Shown: positions 57,404-64,000 of the stretch, one piece after another
Position numbering within the stretch: the first letter of the stretch is position 1
Layout of the letters: the number at the start of each line of letters is the position of its first letter
Origin: Marinovum sp048263515
GTDB lineage: Bacteria; Pseudomonadota; Alphaproteobacteria; Rhodobacterales; Rhodobacteraceae
Assembly: GCF_048263515.1 (NCBI RefSeq)
Contig: NZ_JBLXEC010000005.1
Location: 124,001 to 188,000 of the forward strand
Length of the DNA stretch: 64,000 nucleotides
Reading direction: 5' to 3'
Notes under the pieces: generated by a model
Database searches by the model: none
Told to the model about the DNA's origin: nothing
What the model saw: only the letters and a program-made list of their open reading frames with translations
Translations under genes and position numbers: made by a program

Positions 57404-57617
57404 GCGCGTACCTCAATCTCCTCGTGGCCCGGAACAAGGGCGCAAGCCCGCCGGGCCAGCGGCTGCCCGCCCCCCGGGCTGCCGCTTTGGCTGAGCTTGG
57501 CGCTCCGGTCCGAGGTCTTCCGGAGTTGGCCGGGATAAAGCGCTGCAGAACGACTGTTTCAGCGGCACCCCGCGGGCAGCCGCTGGCCCGGCGCATGTCG
57601 TGCTTTGGGTCAGGGGA
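57404..57617 (+). repeat. Intergenic long repeat, tandem unit D3
   Basis: Third unit, beginning GCGCGTACCTCAATCTCC. The hairpin loop is shortened (CCCCC), as in B3. Its end (GGCAGCCGCTGGCCCGGCGC) diverges where the next unit would start. Confidence 0.86.
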
Positions 57618-57690
57618 GCCTGAGAAAGACGCGGAACATGGTTCCCGACACGCCCGAAAAGCCGGGGACAAGCCGCAGACCCGGCCGCAA

Positions 57691-57718
57691 CGCGCCCCGG
57701 GCTTGACCCGGGGCCTCC
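57691..57718 (+). repeat. Short palindromic repeat, CGCGCCCCGG type (copy 4)
   Basis: CGCGCCCCGGGCTTGACCC followed by GGGGCCTCC, placed 14 bp before the stop codon of the convergent redoxin gene and 74 bp after the D array. Confidence 0.75.
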
Positions 57719-57731
57719 ACCGCGACGCTGC

Positions 57732-58250
57732 TTAAAGCGTCCCGCGGGGCGGGCGGTTGGTCTCTTTGGTAAACACCATCCCGTCGAGCAATTCCGCCAG
57801 GTCGGGCCGGGCCGAGGGACCGTTGGACAAAGCGATCAGCAACAGGCTGCCGTCGGGCCGCAGGACGAACACACCGGGCTCGGCAAAGGGCGCGTCGGTC
57901 TCGGCGTCAGACAAAGGCTGGGTGACATAGAGCCCCAGCGTGGCCATCTGATCGCGCCTCAGACCATAGCCCAGGTCGAACCCCCAGCCGAATTCCGCGA
58001 CATCGGCCTGCGCCTTGGCCTCGGGATCGGCCGAGACCACCACCACGTCAAACCCCGCCGCCTGCCAGTCGCCGCGCATCGCGTCGAGCCCGTTGAGGTA
58101 CTTCTTGCACCGCGGGCAATGCTTGCCGCGATAGACCACCAGCAGGGTCCAGGCCTCGCGCTCGCCGCCGACGGTGATCTCGCCACCCCCGACCTTCGGA
58201 AAGCGCATCGGCGCAAGCAGCGCGCCGGCGACGGGTTTGGGCGTGGGCAT
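57732..58250 (-). CDS. AhpC/TSA-like redoxin with CPRC motif
   Basis: This 172-residue thioredoxin-fold protein has WTLLVVYRGKHCPRCKKYLNG near residue 32, a Cys-x-x-Cys at the peroxiredoxin cysteine position. VVVVSADPEAKAQADVAEFG and PGVFVLRPDGSLLLIALSN follow the AhpC/TSA fold. It has no signal peptide. It probably acts as a thiol peroxidase or reductase; substrate unknown. It is the last gene of the leftward surE-pcm-nlpD group, 29 bp after nlpD. Confidence 0.8.
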   Translation of the reverse strand: MPTPKPVAGALLAPMRFPKVGGGEITVGGEREAWTLLVVYRGKHCPRCKKYLNGLDAMRGDWQAAGFDVVVVSADPEAKAQADVAEFGWGFDLGYGLRRDQMATLGLYVTQPLSDAETDAPFAEPGVFVLRPDGSLLLIALSNGPSARPDLAELLDGMVFTKETNRPPRGTL

Positions 58251-58279
58251 GAGCGGTCCTTCCGGGGAACTTGCTGAAG

Positions 58280-59461
58280 TTACTGAACGTAGGGCAGGGG
58301 ATCGACGCTCTCGAAGCCTTCGCGGACCTCGAAGTGCAGATACGACGGATCGCCCGCCGCCACCTTGCCCAGGGTCTGGCCGCGGCTGACGCTGTCGCCC
58401 TTCTTGACGGTGATGCCGTCGACGTTGGCATAGACCGTCAGCACGTTGTTGGCGTGCTTGATCACCACGATCGGCACCTGATCGGCATTGGCGGTGATCG
58501 CGGCGACGGTGCCGGCCTCGGCGGCCTTGACCGGGGTGCCGGCGCTGGCGGCGATGTCGATGCCGTCGTTGCGGCCCTTGGCATATTCGCGGATCACCGA
58601 GCCCGAGACCGGCATCTGCATGCGCGCGGACTTGGCGGGGGCCTTGGTCTGCTCCTTGCCGAGGTCGGGCGAGGGCGGTGTCGGCACCGGGGCGGCGGCG
58701 GGCGCCGGGGTGGCGGCGGGCAGCGGCTTCGAGGCGCTCGGCGGTGTCGGCGTGGGCGAGCCCTGGCCGGGCTCGGTGGTGGTTGTGGCCGCAGGCTCGG
58801 GCCGGGTGGCGGCGGCGCCATCCCGCACGGTGGGGATCAGCAGGAACTGGCCCTCGCGCACGGTGAATTCGCGGTCGAGCCCGTTCCAGTCGGCCAGCGC
58901 ACGTACAGAGACGTTGTAGAGCCGCGCGATGGTAAAGGCGGTTTCGCCGCGTTCCACCTTGTGGCGCACCGGCTCGGCGCCGGTCTGCACCGGCGGAAGT
59001 TCGCTTGTGGTCACCGGTGTGGCGGCGGCATTGTTGATCGCGGCACCGGCGATCTCGGTGATGTCGCGGGCCTCGTTGGCGGGGCGGATCGGGCCTGTGG
59101 CGGGCTCGGTCACCTTGTAGGGCAGGGCCACGATCTCTCCGGCGCGCAGGGTGTCGTCGGCGCGCATGCCGTTGAACTTGGCCAGATCGGCGACGCTCAT
59201 GCCGATGCGCTGCGCCAACCCGCCCAGGGTATCGCCACGCCGCGCCACGGCGACCTGGTAGTTGGGATAGGAAATAATCCCGCGGCTGTCGGGGCTTGGC
59301 CGGCTCGCCGTGGCATTGCGCGCCGCTTCCGACGTGTCATACTGGCTGTCGCCGATCCTGCCGCGCAGGTCGAAATCATTCGGCAGGCTCTCGCAGGCGG
59401 CCAGACCGACCAGCGCCGAGCCAGCCACGATCACCGGAAAGCGGGGCGGAAAACTCCACAT
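58280..59461 (-). CDS. nlpD: NlpD-like lipoprotein with two LysM and a degenerate LytM/M23 domain
   Basis: NlpD-type proteins activate cell-wall amidases at division. It has 393 residues: lipoprotein signal with lipobox VGLAAC (Cys near 23), LysM at about 67-113 (QVAVARRGDTLGGLAQRIG) and 166-211 (HKVERGETAFTIARLYNVS), a Pro/Ala linker, and an M23 domain at about 278-390. The zinc His residues are replaced: GRNDGIDIA has Asn where enzymes have His, and PSYLHFEVR has Tyr in place of the first His of His-x-His. So it should be an activator, not a hydrolase. GAGGGA lies before ATG 59461. Confidence 0.92.
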   Translation of the reverse strand: MWSFPPRFPVIVAGSALVGLAACESLPNDFDLRGRIGDSQYDTSEAARNATASRPSPDSRGIISYPNYQVAVARRGDTLGGLAQRIGMSVADLAKFNGMRADDTLRAGEIVALPYKVTEPATGPIRPANEARDITEIAGAAINNAAATPVTTSELPPVQTGAEPVRHKVERGETAFTIARLYNVSVRALADWNGLDREFTVREGQFLLIPTVRDGAAATRPEPAATTTTEPGQGSPTPTPPSASKPLPAATPAPAAAPVPTPPSPDLGKEQTKAPAKSARMQMPVSGSVIREYAKGRNDGIDIAASAGTPVKAAEAGTVAAITANADQVPIVVIKHANNVLTVYANVDGITVKKGDSVSRGQTLGKVAAGDPSYLHFEVREGFESVDPLPYVQ

Positions 59462-59524
59462 CTCGATATCCCTCAAACTTCGTCCGGTTGCCCCGGATGT
59501 TCTGTTGCCAATTTTATACACCGT

Positions 59525-60169
59525 TCACGTGTCGCGCCCAAGTCCCTCGACCAGCGGCACAAAGCGCACGGCGCGCAATTCATCGTAATCGAAGCCGTTT
59601 TCATCACGCCTGACCCGGATCAGGCGCTGAACGGCATCGGATTGCCCCACCGGCAGCACCATGACACCACCAACGCGCAATTGCGCCAAGAGCGGGCCCG
59701 GCGGGTCCTCGGCAGCGGCGGTCACCAGGATGCGGTCGAAGGGCGCCTGATCGGGCAGTCCGAAGGAGCCGTCAGCGGTAAAGGCGGTGATGTTCGCAAG
59801 GTCGAGCTTGTCGAACACCGCCCGCGCCCCCTGCACCAGCCGCTTGTGCCGGTCGACGGTGTAGATCCGCCGCGCCAGCTGGCTCAGGATCGCCGCCTGA
59901 TAGCCGGAGCCGGTGCCGACCTCGAGCACGGTGTCGCGCGGCTGCACGTCGAGCGCCTGGGTCATCAGCCCCACCACCGAGGGCTGGCTGATGGTCTGGC
60001 CGCAGGCGATGGGCAGCGGCATGTCCTCGTAGGCGCGTTCGGAAAAGAACCCCTGGATGAAATCCGCGCGGTCGATCTTTTCCATCGCGGTCAGCACGCG
60101 CTTGTCGGTCACGCCCTTGGAGCGGAGCGCATAGAGGAACTGCATCTTGCGTTCGGCCTCGGGGGTCAT
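59525..60169 (-). CDS. pcm: Protein-L-isoaspartate O-methyltransferase
   Basis: Pcm repairs isoaspartyl residues in aged proteins with S-adenosylmethionine. It has 214 residues. VLEVGTGSGYQAAILSQLA is the SAM-binding loop, AYEDMPLPIACGQTISQPS the substrate site, and FDRILVTAAAEDPPGPLLAQ follows. It overlaps surE by four bases (ATGA). surE-pcm-nlpD is a conserved stationary-phase grouping. Confidence 0.95.
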   Translation of the reverse strand: MTPEAERKMQFLYALRSKGVTDKRVLTAMEKIDRADFIQGFFSERAYEDMPLPIACGQTISQPSVVGLMTQALDVQPRDTVLEVGTGSGYQAAILSQLARRIYTVDRHKRLVQGARAVFDKLDLANITAFTADGSFGLPDQAPFDRILVTAAAEDPPGPLLAQLRVGGVMVLPVGQSDAVQRLIRVRRDENGFDYDELRAVRFVPLVEGLGRDT

Positions 60170-60951
60170 TCCAGCACGCCTCTCAGCGCATCGAGCGCAT
60201 CGGGCGCCGTCAGGTCGGCGCGCATCGGGGTGACCGAGATATAGCCGTCGAGGTTGACGCCGGCGTCGCTGTCGGGCGCCACCGGCGCGCGCTGGTCGCC
60301 GCCGCGGATCCAGAAGAACCGCCGGCCGGAGGGCGAGAGATGCGGTTCGACGCTGAAGGCGGTGTTGTCGCGCATGCCCTGCGGCGCGGCGCGGGTGCCC
60401 TTGACCTCGGCCGCCGCCACCGGCGGGAAGTTGATGTTGTAGAACAGCTGGTAGGCCGAGGGGTTGGCCAACCGGGCCGAGAGCACCTTGCGGATGACGT
60501 CGGCGCCATGCACGCGGGCGGCCTCGAAGGGGTCGTCGAGATCGCGGTTGTCAGGGCCGTAGTACTGCGACAGCGCCATCGCCGGCAAGCCCTGCAGCGC
60601 CGCCTCCAGCGCGCCGCCCAGGGTGCCGGAATAAAGTGCGTTCTCGGCCGAGTTGTTGCCGCGGTTCACGCCCGACAGCACCAGATCGGGCGGGGTGTCC
60701 TTCATCACGTCGTGCAGGCCCACCATGACGCAATCGGCCGGGCTGCCTTCGGCGGCAAAGCGGCGGTCGCCCATTTCCGAGACCATGAAGGGATGGGTGT
60801 AGGAGATGCAATGCGCCACGCCCGATTGCTCGAACGCCGGGGCGACGGTCCAGACCTCGCCACCCGGGCCTGCGATCTCCTCGGCGATCTTGTGAAGAAC
60901 CTTCAGGCCCGGCGCGTTGATGCCGTCGTCATTGGTGATGAGAATGCGCAT
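60166..60951 (-). CDS. surE: 5'/3'-nucleotidase SurE
   Basis: SurE is a metal-dependent phosphatase of nucleoside monophosphates used in stationary phase. It has 261 residues. MRILITNDDGINAPGLKVLH carries the Asp-Asp metal site, SGVNRGNNSAENALYSGTLG the conserved Asn loop, and NINFPPVAAAEVKGTRAAPQ the later block. First gene of the leftward surE-pcm-nlpD-redoxin run; a 116-bp gap separates it from the SDR gene upstream. Confidence 0.95.
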   Translation of the reverse strand: MRILITNDDGINAPGLKVLHKIAEEIAGPGGEVWTVAPAFEQSGVAHCISYTHPFMVSEMGDRRFAAEGSPADCVMVGLHDVMKDTPPDLVLSGVNRGNNSAENALYSGTLGGALEAALQGLPAMALSQYYGPDNRDLDDPFEAARVHGADVIRKVLSARLANPSAYQLFYNINFPPVAAAEVKGTRAAPQGMRDNTAFSVEPHLSPSGRRFFWIRGGDQRAPVAPDSDAGVNLDGYISVTPMRADLTAPDALDALRGVLE

Positions 60952-61067
60952 GGAGACCCCGAATGAAAGCTGGCCTCTGCTTAGTGGAGCGGGCGCTCAG
61001 GGGCAAGGCGGGGCAGGCCGGATGCCCCCGCCGACCGGTGCCGAAATGCCATTCCGCCGCGTCGGGA

Positions 61068-61715
61068 TCAGCCGAGGTTCAGCGCCGCCACCACCTTGGC
61101 CGCCTCGTCGCGCGGACGCGCCAGAAGCTCGGCCTCTTGTCCCGGGAAGAAGCGCGCGCGGGTGCCGCTGGGCATCTGCGCCGGTTCCAGAACGTGGACC
61201 CGGGGACCGGTGCTCTCGGTCTCGGCCTGCCAGCTGCGGGCGAGCGCGATCTGCGCGGCCTTGGTGGCGCCGTAGGAGGCAAAGAACTTCTGCCCGGCGC
61301 GGGGATCGTCGAAGAACACCGCCTGTCCCTCGGTGCCCAGCAGCGGCGCGATGAAGGGGATCAGCCGGCCCATGGCGGTGACATTGACCTCGATGCTCTT
61401 CTGCCAGTCCTTCATGTCGAGATGGCTGGCCGGCGTCAGCGGCGCGGCATGCACGGCGGTGTGGCACCAGAGGTCGAGCTTGCCCCATCGGTCGTGGATG
61501 CCGCGACAGAGCTGCGCCATGGCGGCCTCGGTGGTGATGTCCATCGGCGCCAGCGTGGCGCTGTGGCCCTTGGCCTGGATGCGGTCATCCAGTTCCTCGA
61601 GCGCACCGGTGGTGCGCGCCACGGCGATGATGTGATGGGTCGGCGCCAGCGCTTCGGCCAGGGCAGCGCCAAGCCCGCGGGAGGCGCCTGTGATCAGGGC
61701 GGTTTTCTCGGTCAT
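61068..61715 (-). CDS. Short SDR-family NAD(P)-dependent dehydrogenase
   Basis: This Rossmann-fold protein has 215 residues, short for the classic family. The cofactor loop is TEKTALITGASRGLGAALAE, and SYGATKAAQIALARSW gives the Tyr-x-x-x-Lys pair. WCHTAVHAAPL replaces the usual NNAG block, an uncommon change. Substrate not predictable. Same strand as surE but separated by 116 bp, so coupling is uncertain. Confidence 0.8.
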   Translation of the reverse strand: MTEKTALITGASRGLGAALAEALAPTHHIIAVARTTGALEELDDRIQAKGHSATLAPMDITTEAAMAQLCRGIHDRWGKLDLWCHTAVHAAPLTPASHLDMKDWQKSIEVNVTAMGRLIPFIAPLLGTEGQAVFFDDPRAGQKFFASYGATKAAQIALARSWQAETESTGPRVHVLEPAQMPSGTRARFFPGQEAELLARPRDEAAKVVAALNLG

Positions 61716-61841
61716 GCGCCGGGTTTGCTGCGGTTCGGCGCGAAGGTCAAGCCGGAGCGCATGGGGCGGGGCGGGGAATTGCGTATTTGGGCGGGGGTGT
61801 TGGCGCTTGAGAGGCCGAGGGGTGGCCCGGGGGCGGGCGTG

Positions 61842-61871
61842 AAAAAGCGGCGAAGCTTGCGCGCCGCCGCT
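61842..61871 (-). terminator. Intrinsic terminator after the 87-residue gene
   Basis: On the minus strand AGCGGCG (61865-61871) pairs with CGCCGCT (61846-61852) across a 12-base loop and is followed by TTTTT-C, 25 bases after the stop. Confidence 0.8.
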
Positions 61872-61895
61872 CGGGATGTCGGAATGTCGCCGGGA

Positions 61896-62159
61896 TCAGG
61901 ACCCCGGGATGGTGAGCTTGATGCCGCGGCCGTCGCGCGAGATGAAGACCTCGCCGTCGCGGATGGCGGTCACCTCGCCGCCGTTGATATGAGACCCGAT
62001 GCCGACGGTGTTCACGCCGCCGTACCCGTTGCGCAGGATGGCCTTGGGGCCGGATTGCGAGGTCAGGGTGCCGAGCAGGACGGTTTCCAGCATCGGCATC
62101 TCGGCCTTTTGCGTGGCCGCGGCCTGAGTCTCGGGTGTGATCGTGACAGTCTGTGCCAT
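61896..62159 (-). CDS. Small conserved hypothetical protein
   Basis: This protein has 87 residues, no signal and no membrane helix. The N-terminal third (TPETQAAATQKAEMPMLETV) is likely helical. The rest, LLGTLTSQSGPKAILRNGYG then GIGSHINGGEVTAIRDGEVF and ISRDGRGIKLTIPGS, has the beta pattern of small PilP/GspC homology-region proteins, where the last strand ends in L-x-x-P. Function unknown. It is a single-gene unit with an operator-like palindrome upstream and its own terminator. Confidence 0.65.
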   Translation of the reverse strand: MAQTVTITPETQAAATQKAEMPMLETVLLGTLTSQSGPKAILRNGYGGVNTVGIGSHINGGEVTAIRDGEVFISRDGRGIKLTIPGS

Positions 62160-62189
62160 TTGGCTTTCCCCATAAGTAGAAGCATCACA

Positions 62190-62206
62190 AGCCTACCGGG
62201 TAGGCT
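62190..62206. promoter_or_regulatory. Inverted repeat upstream of the 87-residue gene
   Basis: AGCCTACC-g-GGTAGGCT, perfect 8-bp arms with a one-base centre, 31 bp before the start codon. The form suits a dimeric repressor. Confidence 0.5.
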
Positions 62207-62286
62207 GTCGCACTGCGACGCTGCGAAAGGCATCTAGGCGGTCCGGACGTATAGGGGAAGGGGCCGAAAGATCATCGGCAGATTGA

Positions 62287-62309
62287 CGCCCCGATGCTGG
62301 ATCGGGGCG
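62287..62309 (-). terminator. Hairpin after purF
   Basis: CGCCCCGAT-gctgg-ATCGGGGCG, perfect 9-bp stem 63 bases past the purF stop. No T-run follows. Its sequence is close to the CGCGCCCCGG short repeat family. Confidence 0.55.
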
Positions 62310-62371
62310 GCAAATTACGGCTTATTGCGGCACTGGGTCGCGGCGGTCGCAGGGGGGATGTTTACCCCGCG

Positions 62372-63844
62372 TTACTCGGCGGCCTTCATCTCGAAGCCCT
62401 TTTCGATCATGTCGGCCGGAATCACCGGATATTCGCCGGAGAAACAGGCGTCGCAATACTGCGGGCAGGCATTGTCGCGGCCTTCGGCCTGGCCCACGGC
62501 GCGGTAGAGCCCGTCGAGCGAGATGAACTTGAGCGAATCGACGTTGAGGTGATCGCGCATCTCGTCCTCGCTCATGGTGGCGGCCAGCAGCTTTTCGCGC
62601 TGCGGCGTGTCGACACCGTAGAAACAGGGCCAGGCGGTGGGCGGGCTGGCGATGCGGAAGTGCACCTCCTTGGCGCCGGCATCGAGGATCATCTCCTTGA
62701 TCTTGCGGCTGGTGGTGCCACGCACCACCGAGTCGTCGACCAGGATCACCCGCTTGCCTTCGATCAGCGCGCGGTTGACGTTGAGCTTGAGCCGCACGCC
62801 CATGTTGCGGATCTGCTCGGTCGGTTCGATGAAGGTCCGGCCCATGTACTGGTTGCGGATGATGCCCATGCCGTAGGGGATGCCGCTCTCATGGGCAAAG
62901 CCGATCGCCGCCGGGGTGCCGCTGTCGGGCACCGGGCAGACGAGATCGGCCTCGACCGGGGCTTCGCGGGCCAGTTCGACGCCGATCTGGCGCCGGGTCT
63001 CATAGACCGAGCGGCCGCCGAGGATGCTGTCGGGGCGCGAGAAATAGACATGTTCGAAGATGCAGAAGCGCGATTTGGCCTGTGCAAATGGGCGGTGCGA
63101 ATGCACCTCGCCGTTCTCGATCACCACCATTTCGCCGGGCTCGACCTCGCGGATCAGCTCGGCGCCGATGATGTCGAGCGCGCAGGTCTCTGACGACAGC
63201 GCGTAGCCGTCGTCGCCGACCTTGCCCAGCACCAGCGGCCGCACGCCCAGGGGATCGCGCACACCGATCAGCTTGGTCCGGGTCATGGCGACGATGGAGA
63301 AGGCGCCTTCGACCCGGCGCAGGGCGTCCTGCATCCGTTCCGGCACCCGGCGCTGCAGCGAGCGGGCCATCAGGTGGATGATGCATTCACTGTCCGACGA
63401 GGACTGGAAGATCGAGCCGCGCTCGATCAGCTCGCGCCGGAGCGCCTCGGCATTGGTGATATTGCCGTTGTGGGCGATCGCCGCGCCGCCCATGGAAAAT
63501 TCGCCGAAGAAGGGCTGGACGTCGCGGATCGCGGTCTGTCCCTTCGATCCGGCGGTGGAATAACGCACATGGCCGATGGCGAGATCGCCCGGCAGCGTTT
63601 CCATCAGCGATTGCTTGGTGAAGTTGTCGCGCACATAGCCGAAGCGGCGTGCGGAGTTGAAGCCATGGTCGGGGTGATACGAGACGATCCCCCCGGCTTC
63701 CTGGCCGCGGTGCTGCAGGGCGTGCAGACCGAGCGCGACGAAATTGGCAGCATCGGTCACACCGACAACGCCAAAGACGCCACATTCTTCTTTGAGTTTG
63801 TCGTCATCGAAAGGATGAGCGGGGGGCATCAGGGCGTCGGCCAA
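62372..63844 (-). CDS. purF: Amidophosphoribosyltransferase
   Basis: PurF makes 5-phosphoribosylamine from PRPP and glutamine, the first step of purine synthesis. It has 490 residues. The catalytic Cys is in LKEECGVFGVVG (Cys21), so the first 20 residues are a propeptide that must be removed, as in the Bacillus-type enzyme. VILVDDSVVRGTTS is the PRPP loop. The C-terminal NACPQYCDACFSGEYP supplies ligands of the structural 4Fe-4S cluster. Start at 63844; the 156 bp to the window edge hold its promoter and part of a long repeat. Confidence 0.96.
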   Translation of the reverse strand: MADALMPPAHPFDDDKLKEECGVFGVVGVTDAANFVALGLHALQHRGQEAGGIVSYHPDHGFNSARRFGYVRDNFTKQSLMETLPGDLAIGHVRYSTAGSKGQTAIRDVQPFFGEFSMGGAAIAHNGNITNAEALRRELIERGSIFQSSSDSECIIHLMARSLQRRVPERMQDALRRVEGAFSIVAMTRTKLIGVRDPLGVRPLVLGKVGDDGYALSSETCALDIIGAELIREVEPGEMVVIENGEVHSHRPFAQAKSRFCIFEHVYFSRPDSILGGRSVYETRRQIGVELAREAPVEADLVCPVPDSGTPAAIGFAHESGIPYGMGIIRNQYMGRTFIEPTEQIRNMGVRLKLNVNRALIEGKRVILVDDSVVRGTTSRKIKEMILDAGAKEVHFRIASPPTAWPCFYGVDTPQREKLLAATMSEDEMRDHLNVDSLKFISLDGLYRAVGQAEGRDNACPQYCDACFSGEYPVIPADMIEKGFEMKAAE

Positions 63845-63965
63845 GGTGTGGCTCCGAATCCGTTATTGCTTACGGGGGTTACTTAAGCCTTCGGTGCGGA
63901 CATGTCACGGAACTATGACGGTCAAGTTTGTGGCATGTGCGGGGAGGGGAGGATCGCCGGGCTTT

Positions 63966-64000
63966 CGAGGGCCCGGAATCAAGGCCACAGGCCGCCGGGC
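63966..64000 (+). repeat. Intergenic long repeat, unit E (cut by window edge)
   Basis: CGAGGGCCCGGAATCAAGG followed by CCACAGGCCGCCGGGC matches the first 35 bases of the A/B/D units in the same orientation. The rest lies beyond the window. Confidence 0.65.

Noticed and set aside
56951..57617. Tandem units considered as a CRISPR array or satellite with spacers
   Set aside because: Units are about 227 bp and continuous, with no short repeat plus unique spacer pattern and no cas genes.
58271..60244. Plus-strand frame of 657 codons opposite nlpD and pcm
   Set aside because: The minus-strand genes have full domain evidence. This frame is Gly/Arg/His-rich without motifs.

Overview
This 64 kb window is high-GC DNA with the gene order of a marine alphaproteobacterium of the Rhodobacterales (Roseobacter-like). 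The support is a fourteen-gene nuo operon broken up by small lineage-type genes (two resembling DUF5337 and DUF5333), birA-coaX-rnj directly after nuoN, a Hint-domain protein, and a complete leucine-degradation cluster. No rRNA, tRNA, CRISPR array, transposase, integrase or prophage gene was recognised, so this is core chromosome.

Layout. 1-5800: glmU-glmS (amino-sugar synthesis; glmS runs off the left edge), a phosphoglycolate-phosphatase-like HAD hydrolase, a lone DegT-type PLP enzyme and a CreA-like secreted protein. 6100-6800: an SH3/glycine-zipper envelope protein with a clear terminator. 7500-16470: leucine/isovalerate catabolism (isovaleryl-CoA dehydrogenase, both methylcrotonyl-CoA carboxylase subunits, HMG-CoA lyase, methylglutaconyl-CoA hydratase) mixed with a DUF1622 membrane protein, a flavodoxin-fold reductase, a secreted hypothetical and a GST. 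A palindrome before the first gene is a plausible operator. 16738-35743: nuoA to nuoN, with ten extra genes between subunits, mostly overlapping or abutting their neighbours. 35848-39042: biotin ligase, type III pantothenate kinase and RNase J. The biotin ligase would serve the biotinylated carboxylase encoded 22 kb upstream.

39499-46509: OsmC peroxidase, an RhlE-like DEAD-box helicase with a structured leader, two tandem paralogous glycosyltransferases, release factor 3 and a small Rho_N/SAP-like protein. 46987-53525: Hint protein, atypical SDR, AlkC-like repair protein, lone FbpC-type ATPase and a DbpA-like DEAD-box helicase with a long Lys/Gly/Pro tail. 53522-56909: WYL regulator with a palindrome cluster, then tatA-tatB-tatC and a DUF815 ATPase. 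57732-63844: surE-pcm-nlpD-redoxin, a short SDR, a small conserved protein and purF.

The strongest unexplained signals are two. First, a family of intergenic repeats occurs as single or tandem units of about 190 or 227 bp at six places. Each unit has a strong hairpin and a conserved GGGATAAA block, and all lie in the same orientation. Second, the small genes in the nuo operon, including a 57-codon membrane protein and three lipoproteins, are candidates for accessory complex I subunits or assembly factors. A common palindromic repeat also appears to have been read through in frame inside the carboxylase gene mccB.
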